Below, piece after piece: positions 1 through 6,895 of a stretch of DNA of 6,895 nucleotides. Under the pieces are notes generated by a model. The model searched no databases. It worked only from the letters and a program-made list of their open reading frames with translations, and had not been told where the DNA came from. The DNA comes from Candidatus Rhabdochlamydia sp. (lineage in GTDB: Bacteria; Chlamydiota; Chlamydiia; Chlamydiales; Rhabdochlamydiaceae): assembly GCA_030043495.1 (NCBI GenBank), contig JASHXO010000220.1, positions 1-6,895 on the forward strand, given 5' to 3'. Position 1 is the stretch's first letter; every line of letters starts with the position of its first letter. The position numbers were made by a program, and so were the translations under genes.

Positions 1-236
1 TCGATAGAAAAAATCGAAATAATGGATGGATGCGTCAATTGTGCAGCGACACGCGCTTCTCTTAAAAACCTCTCCTTCATAATCGGATGGTCTTTGAGCT
101 CAGGACGAATCTGCTTGAGCGCAACTTGTCGTTTGCATACTGGATCGAAAGCGAGAAAAACTTCCCCCATGCCTCCGCGGCCGAGGCTTTTAAGAATTTG
201 ATAGTGTCCGATTTTGTCAGGAAGAACGGCGTTCAT
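1..236 (-). CDS. pknD: PknD-like serine/threonine protein kinase, N-terminal part (cut by window edge)
   Basis: Only the first 78 residues are inside the window. They form the N-lobe of a Hanks-type Ser/Thr kinase: a glycine-rich loop (LGRGGMGEVFLA, residues 18-29), the ATP-anchoring lysine in VALK (Lys41), and an alpha-C helix with RFLREAR (Glu60 is the likely salt-bridge glutamate). The stretch DPVCKRQVALKQIR and the following FLREARVAAQLTHP closely resemble chlamydial PknD as I remember it. In that family the kinase autophosphorylates on Ser/Thr (and Tyr) and is thought to act on membrane or secreted partners. The start is fixed because an in-frame TGA lies immediately before the ATG (234-236). 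No Shine-Dalgarno is visible upstream, only a T8 run on the coding strand. It is transcribed away from the U-box region. The catalytic loop and C-terminus cannot be assessed here. Confidence 0.88.
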   Translation of the reverse strand, partial: MNAVLPDKIGHYQILKSLGRGGMGEVFLAFDPVCKRQVALKQIRPELKDHPIMKERFLREARVAAQLTHPSIISIFSI

Positions 237-268
237 TCAAAAAAAAGATACCATGGCTGTTGACAATT

Positions 269-280
269 AGATGTACATCT
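269..280. promoter_or_regulatory. Perfect 12-bp palindrome upstream of pknD
   Basis: AGATGTACATCT reads the same on both strands. It lies about 33 bases upstream of the kinase start, in the gap between the kinase and the U-box gene fragment, so it could be an operator for a dimeric regulator. Short palindromes also occur by chance, no convincing sigma-66 promoter could be placed around it, and no second copy was noticed. The regulatory reading is a weak inference. Confidence 0.25.
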
Positions 281-299
281 TTCAAAGCTTTTTAGCACG

Positions 300-500
300 A
301 ACATTCATTATTGCCGACATCCCATTGATGGAGGTATCTGCCGAGAGAACCTGCGCATCGACACCGCCCTTCAAGGTGAAATTTTACAATTCATGAGAAA
401 TGCAGTCGCACGTGAGGGGCTCAACGTCTGGCCCTTAAAAATGTACTTTCAAATTCAGATCTTTGTTGAGTGTCGTAAAATTTACTTGAATAATATCTGA
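300..500 (+). pseudogene. Decayed C-terminal fragment of a paralog of the neighbouring U-box protein
   Basis: Bases 312-410 translate to a 33-residue stretch beginning CRHPIDGGICRENLRIDT. It matches the C-terminal segment of the intact gene at 646-1803 (CRHPTDGGIRRQYLRIDT and onward) at 25 of 33 positions. The frame is open only from 264, has no plausible start, and the first cysteine of the CPLC pair is replaced (NIHYC). After the match it continues with unrelated residues to a TGA at 498-500. I read this as the remnant of a second, adjacent copy that lost its N-terminal part, including the body of the U-box. Local rearrangement of tandem copies is the simplest explanation. It is unlikely to make a functional protein. 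Confidence 0.8.
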
Positions 501-558
501 TTTATCTTAAGTGGTTAAAGAGATTATCAAATGGGGAAAAATCCGATTTAAATTAAAT

Positions 559-588
559 TTTACAGTCTTTCTTTTTATCTTCTTTAAA
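559..588 (+). promoter_or_regulatory. Possible promoter for the U-box gene
   Basis: TTTACA (559-564) is followed after 18 bases by TTTAAA (583-588), within a very AT-rich stretch about 60 bases upstream of the chosen start. The -10 element is poor and AT-rich DNA gives many such matches. The rest of 501-645 shows no gene. Confidence 0.2.
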
Positions 589-645
589 TAAACTTAATGT
601 GATATGCTTTTCCACAGTTTTTTCCGATTTAAAAGCGAGGTTTCC

Positions 646-1803
646 ATGTCTATGATAAGTCGTGATTCGAGAGTTCCTTCCTTGGATTACACAATACGAG
701 TAAACAATATTCAACTCGAGTCCAGCAGCCCCAATGCCTCACAAATTTCAGCTTCTTCCTTAAACGGCCGTTTAGTCGTCAATGCAGGAAATGATTGTTT
801 TGATTGCATAACATCGATTCCAAAAATGATCGGCAGATTCTTTACTCACCGTTATGCCGATTTCCGTATGTTTTTCCGCTCTTATAGTTCGATGGGTAGT
901 GGAACATCATCGCGCGATATCGATCGCCGCATTAACGAGGTCACACAATTTGTCACCGTGATCGAAACTTGCGGAAATAATAGAAATGCTGTCAGAGAAA
1001 GATTTCAACGCCTTTCTCCTCAAGTTCGCGATCTGTTCTTTTACGTCGATCAAAATTACATTGATGAATTTGTCCGCGATCCTTCCATGGCTCAAGAGAT
1101 TGCTCAAGAAATGATTCGCGAATGTGACCAAGTCATCAGTTTTCAACGTCAACTCACCGCAGTCAATGCCTTCTATCGCATGTTTAGCGGCGGGGGGGGA
1201 GGTACGACGACGTATGGTGAACCGAACACTGATGATCTCAGATGGGATGATTGGCTGAACCGGCTCTTCCGCGATGATTTTCGTCCTCGCTCCCCTAGAG
1301 GTGGCATTACGACAGATGGCCATGTGCCTGCAACGACGCATTCCTTTAACTTGAACGTTCCTGGAACTATTCCATATATCCAGAGTGCAATTCCAGATGC
1401 AATTCAACAAAAGGCGGATGAAATTAACCGCTTAAAAAACCGATTTGGTGCTTTCACGAATCCTCCGGCTGTCCCTACAATCTATAATGACATTATTGCG
1501 GGAGATGATTTCATGGCGCTTCCCATCTTCGATGCTTCGCACCCTGCAATCCAGAATGCTCTTTCATCCGGTACAACTACTGCAATAAATGACCGGGATG
1601 CCCGCCATCTTTTTGATAAGGATGCGCTGGAAGCGCACATTCGAGCCGGAAGTTCTTATGCCCCATCAAAATGTCCGCTATGCCGCCATCCTACTGATGG
1701 AGGAATTCGTCGACAGTACTTGAGAATTGATACAGATCTGCAAGATCAGATTCTACAATTCTTGAGGAATGCAGTGGCTACGGGCGGTTCTTCAACTCGC
1801 TAA
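646..1803 (+). CDS. U-box/RING-like domain protein, candidate host-targeted effector
   Basis: A 385-residue protein if it starts at the ATG at 646, which has GCGAGG six bases upstream. An in-frame ATG at 604 would add 14 residues but has no such site. The C-terminal part, roughly residues 288-355, looks like a U-box: a hydrophobic start (DFMALPIFDASHP), a charged HLFDKDALEAHIRAG segment like the helix of U-boxes, then CPLCRHP at 343-349. Only one CxxC pair is visible, which suits a metal-free U-box better than a RING finger. The last 40 residues (DGGI, LRIDT, ILQFLRNAV) are conserved in the broken copy upstream. The first 285 residues are not recognised; they hold a glycine run (SGGGGG) and an acidic, Trp-containing stretch (DDLRWDDWLNRLF). 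No signal peptide or clear membrane span is seen. U-box proteins are E3 ubiquitin ligases in eukaryotes and bacteria have no ubiquitin, so action inside the amoeba host is the likely role. That role, and secretion, are inferred. Confidence 0.72.
   Translation: MSMISRDSRVPSLDYTIRVNNIQLESSSPNASQISASSLNGRLVVNAGNDCFDCITSIPKMIGRFFTHRYADFRMFFRSYSSMGSGTSSRDIDRRINEVTQFVTVIETCGNNRNAVRERFQRLSPQVRDLFFYVDQNYIDEFVRDPSMAQEIAQEMIRECDQVISFQRQLTAVNAFYRMFSGGGGGTTTYGEPNTDDLRWDDWLNRLFRDDFRPRSPRGGITTDGHVPATTHSFNLNVPGTIPYIQSAIPDAIQQKADEINRLKNRFGAFTNPPAVPTIYNDIIAGDDFMALPIFDASHPAIQNALSSGTTTAINDRDARHLFDKDALEAHIRAGSSYAPSKCPLCRHPTDGGIRRQYLRIDTDLQDQILQFLRNAVATGGSSTR
1192..1199 (+). repeat. Run of eight G inside the U-box gene
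   Basis: A G8 homopolymer, preceded by GGC and followed by AGG, encodes the glycine run at about residues 183-187 of the U-box protein. A gain or loss of one base would shift the frame ahead of the U-box and abolish it. G-runs of this kind switch pmp genes on and off in Chlamydiaceae. Confidence 0.7.
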
Positions 1804-2013
1804 TTCCACGCTATTTTTTACACGACCCTATCCTCCTAAAATCATTTGGAACAGGGTAGACTAAAACTGTGCTCAAAGAAGCTGCAAAGACCAATCCGTT
1901 GCGCTGCCCTGTTTCGACAACCCCATTCGGGATTGGCCTGCATCGAGGTATCCGTCTTTGGCAGCGCTTTGCATCTTGATCTTTTCGCTTTCTTTTCACC
2001 CGTCCTCCGGCGG

Positions 2014-2041
2014 AAACCCCGCTCTTTAAGGGTGGGTTTTT
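2014..2041 (+). terminator. Hairpin with T run, possible intrinsic terminator
   Basis: AAACCC (2014-2019) pairs with GGGTTT (2034-2039), and the right arm runs into TTTTT (2037-2041). CACCC (1997-2001) could instead pair with GGGTG (2030-2034), so two structures compete for the same G run. It could end transcription from the U-box gene, end a shorter RNA starting near 1849, or be one arm of the larger structured RNA. Confidence 0.45.
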
Positions 2042-2054
2042 CAAAACAATGTTG

Positions 2055-2075
2055 GGCCGAGAACGAAGCTCGGCC
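2055..2075 (+). other. Perfect 7-bp GC-rich hairpin in the trpS upstream region
   Basis: GGCCGAG (2055-2061) pairs perfectly with CTCGGCC (2069-2075) across a 7-base loop (AACGAAG). No T run follows directly, so it is more likely part of an RNA fold than a terminator. Confidence 0.6.
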
Positions 2076-2083
2076 TCTAACTT

Positions 2084-2108
2084 AACCCCAGGCCTTAAGA
2101 TCTGGGTT
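2084..2108 (+). other. Hairpin with one bulge in the trpS upstream region
   Basis: CCCAG (2087-2091) pairs with CTGGG (2102-2106), and AA (2084-2085) with TT (2107-2108) past a bulged C. The nearest T run (2122-2126) is 13 bases away, so it is not a standard terminator. It lies just inside the arms that close the candidate RNA. Confidence 0.5.
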
Positions 2109-2143
2109 CACATGAGCACAGTTTTTAGTGGGATAGGTTTTTT

Positions 2144-2172
2144 TTGCCCAAAAATTCGCTAACTGGCAAGAT
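2144..2172 (+). promoter_or_regulatory. Possible trpS promoter
   Basis: TTGCCC (2144-2149) and CAAGAT (2167-2172) are 17 bases apart, ending 26 bases before the trpS start. The -10 is weak. TTGCC and GGCAA (2164-2168) also form a short inverted repeat. If transcription of the structured region reads through, this promoter may not be needed. Confidence 0.2.
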
Positions 2173-2195
2173 TCATCTCTAAATGTAAAGGTTAG

Positions 2196-3577
<1,382 letters not shown>

Positions 3578-3603
3578 GTGTAACTCCTTACTTGTGCATT
3601 TAT

Positions 3604-4812
3604 TCAATAAAGTAAAATGCTTTGATAGTTGAGCACTCCAAATGCCCAAACTCCGATTAATATATGGGAAACAGAAGGGCCAACAATTGTTTTTTGGCGT
3701 TCATAGAGCCATCCCCAAAAAATGCCAAAAACAAAAGCGCATAGGGCAAAAGTGAATGATTTAAGACCATGAAAAAGACCAAAGAGAAGGTTTGATGTCA
3801 AAATAGCTAGGAAAGCTCGGTTAGAAGTTGTAAAAAAGTTTCTCAGAGAACTTTGCAGACAGCCTCTGGCAATGAATTCTTGGACAGGGACGAGGACGAC
3901 ATAAAAGGATAGCAATATATGGAAATCCACTTGTTTCTGTGGTTTGCCAAAAAAATGGTTAAAAGCTTTTTGCAAAAAATTATGAGATTTATCCCCGAAC
4001 TCGAATACAGATAATTTGCTAAACTCTGGGACTGTTTTGATCAAGAACCATTTAAGCCCAACCATGAAAATCAAAAAGGGAAGCGTAAAAAGAGCTGCTT
4101 CCAATGCGTTTTTTTTCCATTGTTTGAGTGACAGTCCATAAAATTCACGAGGAAAGTGGCTGCGTTTGACTAAAAGAACACAAGAAACACCAAAGAGGAG
4201 GATAAAGAAAGAAGCGATCAATTGAGAAATGGGCGAGTAGGATCCGTATTGTTCAAAAAATTTTAAGGTATAAACAAAAAAAGTCAGGAAAATAAATAGG
4301 TAGATAATGAATCGACCCATTTGATCATGGGTTTTGGCCACTCTGAGCTCTTCAATAATCGATTTGACCATGATCGCATTTGCTGTTTCAAGTCGTTTAG
4401 CAGCCTTTTTGGCGATATTTTTTAAGATTTTAGCAAAGGAAGGAGACTTCTCAATGAGAACATCGAGGTCTTGTAAATTTATAATCACGACCTCTGTATT
4501 TTCTAAAGTCCTTGTAGAAGTAATGCGGGTTTTTGTTCCCAGAATCGCCATTTCTCCAAACCATTCACCAGGGTGCAATACGGCCAATCGATAGAGAGCT
4601 TCAGTTTCTTTGTCTTTTTTTAGGACTTCAACGCTGCCTTTTTCAATGAAAAATAAATCGTCTCCTTTTTCCTCTTCTTTGACAATGAATGAGCCTTTAT
4701 CAAAACTTGCTACTCTTATCAATGGAAGGAGCATGTGTAATTCTTCATCGGAAAGACTATGGAAGAGATCACATTTCTTTAAAAAATGAATCAGCTCATT
4801 TTGCTCGGCCAT
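3604..4812 (-). CDS. Cyclic-nucleotide-binding domain fused to CPBP (Rce1-like) membrane protease domain
   Basis: A 402-residue two-domain protein. Residues 5-125 form a cNMP-binding beta-barrel with the phosphate-binding cassette GEWFGEMAILGTKTRITST (82-100), including Glu87 and Arg96 where ligand-binding members have them. A charged, probably helical linker (about 126-165) leads to about seven hydrophobic segments from 167 on. This membrane part carries CPBP/CAAX-protease motifs: QEFIAR (311-316), FGLFH (344-348) and GPSVSHILIG (378-387). Active Rce1-type enzymes have EExxxR and HxxxN; here the first Glu is Gln311 and the Asn is Gly387, so activity is doubtful. A nucleotide- or ligand-gated membrane protein, or a substrate-binding pseudo-protease, is inferred. 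The start at 4812 has AAGAG six bases upstream. It is followed by the small acidic-tailed membrane protein, probably in one operon. Confidence 0.85.
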   Translation of the reverse strand: MAEQNELIHFLKKCDLFHSLSDEELHMLLPLIRVASFDKGSFIVKEEEKGDDLFFIEKGSVEVLKKDKETEALYRLAVLHPGEWFGEMAILGTKTRITSTRTLENTEVVIINLQDLDVLIEKSPSFAKILKNIAKKAAKRLETANAIMVKSIIEELRVAKTHDQMGRFIIYLFIFLTFFVYTLKFFEQYGSYSPISQLIASFFILLFGVSCVLLVKRSHFPREFYGLSLKQWKKNALEAALFTLPFLIFMVGLKWFLIKTVPEFSKLSVFEFGDKSHNFLQKAFNHFFGKPQKQVDFHILLSFYVVLVPVQEFIARGCLQSSLRNFFTTSNRAFLAILTSNLLFGLFHGLKSFTFALCAFVFGIFWGWLYERQKTIVGPSVSHILIGVWAFGVLNYQSILLY

Positions 4813-4861
4813 TTCAGACTCTTAATTCAGTTTAATTTGTTTTGTTTGTAGGTATATCTTT

Positions 4862-4890
4862 CTTTTAATTTATATGTGCGCAGAATTCAA
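4862..4890 (-). promoter_or_regulatory. Possible promoter for the cNMP/CPBP operon
   Basis: On the minus strand TTGAAT (4885-4890) and TAAAAG (4862-4867) are separated by 17 bases, about 50 bases before the start codon. It fits a sigma-66/sigma-70 pattern loosely, and the region is very AT-rich. Confidence 0.3.
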
Positions 4891-4902
4891 GAATAATAAA
4901 TA

Positions 4903-4915
4903 GATAAGATTTATC
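4903..4915 (-). terminator. Weak AT-rich hairpin after uvrA
   Basis: GATAA and TTATC (4903-4907 and 4911-4915) form a 5-bp stem with a 3-base loop just downstream of the uvrA stop, followed on the minus strand by a T-rich but interrupted stretch. It is too weak for a confident terminator call. Confidence 0.2.
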
Positions 4916-4928
4916 CAAGCAAAAGAGA

Positions 4929-6895
4929 TCATTCCTTCAGAAATTGCAAGTGTTCGCGAAGATAAGGAGCTGTTAATGAACCCTTATTGCGAGCGATTTC
5001 CTCTGGGGTACCCGCCGCAACAATTTTTCCCCCGCGCACTCCGCTGCCAGGACCCATGTCGATGATGTGATCGGCAGTGGCGATCATATCAAGATTATGC
5101 TCGATAATGACGACCGTGTTGCCCATTTCGACAAGGCGTTGGAAGATTTGGAGAAGCTTCACGATATCGTCAGCATGCAGTCCGACAGTGGGTTCATCGA
5201 ATAAATAGAGAGTATTGCCAGTAGAACGTTTGGCAAGTTCACGGGAAAGTCGCATTCGCTGCGCTTCACCACCAGAAAGAGTGGCGATTTCTTGTCCCAT
5301 TTGGAGATAGCCGAGTCCGACCGAGATCAATGTTTCCAAGATGCGCACAGATTTGGGTATCGGAGGCAAGAAAGAAAGGGCTTCTTCGGCGGTCATTTGC
5401 AGAACTTGGCCAAGGTGTTTTCCTTTGGTTGTAACTTTTAAACTTAACGGATTGAGGCGATAGCCATGGCAGGATTCGCAAGTGATTTTGACCGGTGGCA
5501 GAAATTGCATTGAGATATGACGAGTTCCCAGTCCCCAGCAAGTTGTGCACATCCCTTTTCGATGATTGAAACTAAAATTCTTAGGGCTCAAACCGCGCGC
5601 TTTAGCTTCAGGCAATGAGGCAAAGAAATAGCGTAATACAGAAAGTAGATCGATATATGTACTGACGTCCGCGCGGATGGTATGGCCGATAGGGTTTTGA
5701 TCGAGCGCTAGGAGCTTATCAAAGGCATCCGCTCCCTGAAATTGTCCACCGAGATAAGCGACCTCTTTAGCTCCCTTTGATCTCCCTCTTTTGCCGCGTA
5801 AGGCGATTTCGACAGCGGGCTGCAAAAGTTGCTCAAGCAGCGTCGATTTTCCCGATCCGGAAACACCTGTGATACACGTGATGGCTTTGAGGGGAATATC
5901 GACATCGATATCTTTAAGGTTATGCAACGTCGCATGACGAATGCGATAGAACTCTTTGGATTTGCGCCGAGAAGCAGGCAGGGGAATTTTTCTCTTTCCG
6001 CTCAGGTATTGACCAGTCAAAGAGGCGGGGTTGCCTTTGATTTCATCAAAAGTGCCCGCTGCAATGATTTTCCCTCCCTGCTTTCCAGCCATCGGTCCAA
6101 AATCGAGGATATAGTCAGCAAGTTTTATTGTGAGCGGGTCATGCTCGACAAGCAGCAGTGTATTGCCGAGAGAACAGAGCTGCATCAGAGAGAGATTTAA
6201 ACGTTCGTTATCATGAGGATGAAGACCAATTGTCGGCTCATCGAGGACGTAAAGGCAGCCTGTGAGGCCGCTGCCGAGTTGTCTTGCAAGACGAATCCGC
6301 TGAGATTCTCCGCCGGAGAGCGTCGGGGCACTGCGCTCTAATGAGAGATATCCCAGGCCAATCGTGCGTAGGAAGTGAAGGCGCGATTTGAGTTGTCTCA
6401 ACGTCTCTTCGAGAAAAACGTGATCGTCATCGGAAAGTTGGATTTTGTCGATGAATTCGAATGCCTCGTCGATGGGCAAACGGCAAAGGTCAGCAATGGA
6501 CAAATTTTTAATTTTGACATTGCGGGCAAGCGGGTTGAGGCGTGTTCCTTGACATGAAAGGCATGAAGTTTGATCGAGCAAGGGAAGCAGAGGCTCGCGG
6601 ATTTCAGGATCAGAAGATTTAGCGAGCATGGCGAGGGCTGTATTGAATCCACGCCATTTGAAAAGTACTCCTTGATTCTTGACCTCTTTATCCTCTTTAG
6701 GTCCAGAAAAGAGCATTTGTGATTGATCTGTTGTCAATTCCGAGAGTGCCCCTCTAGGTTCGATCTTCGTTTTTTTAAGAAACTCGAGAAAAACGGAAAG
6801 AGTGTTTTTAGTCAGATTCTCTTTCCAAAGCAAACGTAAAAGGCTAAGGGAGCTCATTTTCATAATTTCTGATTGACGCGTGAGATCGGCCCCGT
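4929..6895 (-). CDS. uvrA: Excinuclease ABC subunit A, C-terminal part (runs off the window)
   Basis: About 655 residues of UvrA, the DNA-damage sensor ATPase that loads UvrB in nucleotide excision repair. Counting from the Met at 6863, visible elements are the second half of zinc module 1 (CLSC, 101-104), ABC-I signature LSGGE (182-186) and Walker B VLDEP (206-210), ABC-II Walker A GVSGSGKST (333-341), zinc module 2 (CTTC 439-442 and CESC 462-465), signature LSGGEAQR (529-536) and Walker B LFDEP (554-558). The Met at 6863 is not the true start: the frame stays open to the window edge with no stop, and the ABC-I Walker A and the first zinc cysteines must lie beyond it. Chlamydiaceae UvrA is about 1,790 residues, a tandem duplicate, so this may be the second copy of such a fusion, which this window cannot confirm. 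The segment after ABC-II Walker A (DQNPIGHTIRADVSTY) differs from the usual DQSPIGRTPRSNPATY. Confidence 0.96.
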   Translation of the reverse strand, partial: GADLTRQSEIMKMSSLSLLRLLWKENLTKNTLSVFLEFLKKTKIEPRGALSELTTDQSQMLFSGPKEDKEVKNQGVLFKWRGFNTALAMLAKSSDPEIREPLLPLLDQTSCLSCQGTRLNPLARNVKIKNLSIADLCRLPIDEAFEFIDKIQLSDDDHVFLEETLRQLKSRLHFLRTIGLGYLSLERSAPTLSGGESQRIRLARQLGSGLTGCLYVLDEPTIGLHPHDNERLNLSLMQLCSLGNTLLLVEHDPLTIKLADYILDFGPMAGKQGGKIIAAGTFDEIKGNPASLTGQYLSGKRKIPLPASRRKSKEFYRIRHATLHNLKDIDVDIPLKAITCITGVSGSGKSTLLEQLLQPAVEIALRGKRGRSKGAKEVAYLGGQFQGADAFDKLLALDQNPIGHTIRADVSTYIDLLSVLRYFFASLPEAKARGLSPKNFSFNHRKGMCTTCWGLGTRHISMQFLPPVKITCESCHGYRLNPLSLKVTTKGKHLGQVLQMTAEEALSFLPPIPKSVRILETLISVGLGYLQMGQEIATLSGGEAQRMRLSRELAKRSTGNTLYLFDEPTVGLHADDIVKLLQIFQRLVEMGNTVVIIEHNLDMIATADHIIDMGPGSGVRGGKIVAAGTPEEIARNKGSLTAPYLREHLQFLKE

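Larger units (their letters stand above)
1827..2137 (+). repeat. Imperfect inverted repeats at both ends of the U-box gene-trpS intergenic region
   Basis: The inner arms 1860-1874 (ACTAAAACTGTGCTC) and 2114-2129 (GAGCACAGTTTTTAGT) are complementary over 15 base pairs with a single bulged T. The outer arms CCTATCC (1827-1833) and GGATAGG (2131-2137) are also perfectly complementary. The left side has 26 extra bases between inner and outer arms; the right side has one. This is far more long-range complementarity than expected by chance in about 300 bases. It either closes a structured RNA or marks the ends of a small inverted-repeat element. No target-site duplication is evident. Confidence 0.75.
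1849..2145 (+). ncRNA. Candidate structured non-coding RNA of about 300 bases
   Basis: The region holds no convincing protein gene but folds extensively by eye. The ends pair (1860-1874 with 2114-2129). Inside is a long irregular stem: AAAG 1875-1878 with CTTT 1967-1970, GCTGC 1881-1885 with GCAGC 1961-1965, AAAGAC 1886-1891 with GTCTTT 1954-1959, and CAATCC 1892-1897 with GGATTG 1930-1935. Then come hairpins at 2014-2039, 2055-2075 and 2084-2108. Eight T (2138-2145) follow the right arm, whereas the opposite direction has no T run, so plus-strand transcription is favoured. A weak -10 (TAAAAT, 1837-1842) with a T-rich -35 (1814-1819) would start it near 1849. I found no signature of tmRNA, RNase P RNA, SRP RNA or a T-box. 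A 6S-like RNA covering about 1848-2005 (closing stem 1848-1857 with 1998-2005, then an unpaired bubble) is possible but unproven. It could also act as the trpS leader. Confidence 0.5.

Noticed and set aside
604..645. Upstream ATG at 604 as start of the U-box gene
   Set aside because: No ribosome site precedes it, whereas the ATG at 646 has GCGAGG at proper spacing.
907..1410. 167-codon minus-strand open frame within the U-box gene
   Set aside because: It is the antisense shadow of a coding region with better ribosome site and domain evidence.
1811..2044. 77-codon minus-strand open frame over the same region
   Set aside because: It starts only at a TTG without a ribosome site and reads as a highly basic peptide, the mirror of the paired region. 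No homology recognised.
1846..2085. 79-codon plus-strand open frame in the trpS upstream region
   Set aside because: No ribosome site, unusual composition (many Cys, Arg and Pro), no recognisable family, and it coincides with the strongly paired region, so it is probably an accidental frame across an RNA.
1849..2145. Identification of the structured region as tmRNA, RNase P RNA, SRP RNA or T-box
   Set aside because: None of the conserved cores was found: no CCA-ended tRNA-like part or tag frame, no GGAAAGTCC or paired RNase P core, no GGAAGGAAGCAG loop, no T-box antiterminator sequence.
2112..2162. 16-codon open frame upstream of trpS as a tryptophan leader peptide
   Set aside because: It contains no Trp codons and has no ribosome site, so it does not support classical attenuation.
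3578..3649. 24-residue N-terminal extension of the small membrane protein
   Set aside because: It would overlap the upstream gene, lacks a ribosome site, and the ATG at 3577 has a near-ideal one.
5829..6200. 123-codon plus-strand open frame inside uvrA
   Set aside because: It is antisense to well-conserved UvrA ATPase motifs and has no support of its own.

Overview
The window looks like a piece of the chromosome of an amoeba-associated member of the Chlamydiae, most likely Parachlamydiaceae or a close relative. Three points support this. The truncated kinase at the left edge resembles chlamydial PknD in its first 78 residues. The 646-1803 gene has the look of a eukaryote-like U-box/RING effector, a class greatly expanded in environmental chlamydiae. 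The UvrA reading frame at the right edge runs off the window with no start, as expected for the very long chlamydial UvrA. The genus cannot be fixed from the sequence alone.

Layout, left to right. Bases 1-236 (minus) carry the N-terminal end of a PknD-like Ser/Thr kinase. About 300-500 (plus) holds a decayed fragment of a second copy of the U-box gene. Bases 646-1803 (plus) carry the intact U-box-type protein, with a run of eight G in its middle. About 1827-2145 is non-coding, unusually structured and GC-richer than the other intergenic DNA. Its two ends are complementary over long range, it contains several internal hairpins, and a run of eight T follows it, so I read it as a probable structured RNA on the plus strand. 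Bases 2199-3224 (plus) are trpS. Converging on trpS with a 13-base overlap is a minus-strand pair: a protein with a cyclic-nucleotide-binding domain fused to a CPBP/Rce1-like membrane domain (3604-4812), followed by a small four-helix membrane protein with an acidic tail (3212-3577). Bases 4929-6895 (minus) are the C-terminal part of uvrA.

The genes do not form one pathway. trpS and uvrA are housekeeping genes (tRNA charging, nucleotide excision repair). The kinase and the U-box protein are plausible signalling or host-interaction factors. The cNMP/CPBP gene and the small membrane protein are close enough (26 bases) to be one transcript. The items most worth a second look are the structured region upstream of trpS, the U-box gene with its broken paralog, and the CPBP domain, which lacks two of the residues expected of an active protease.
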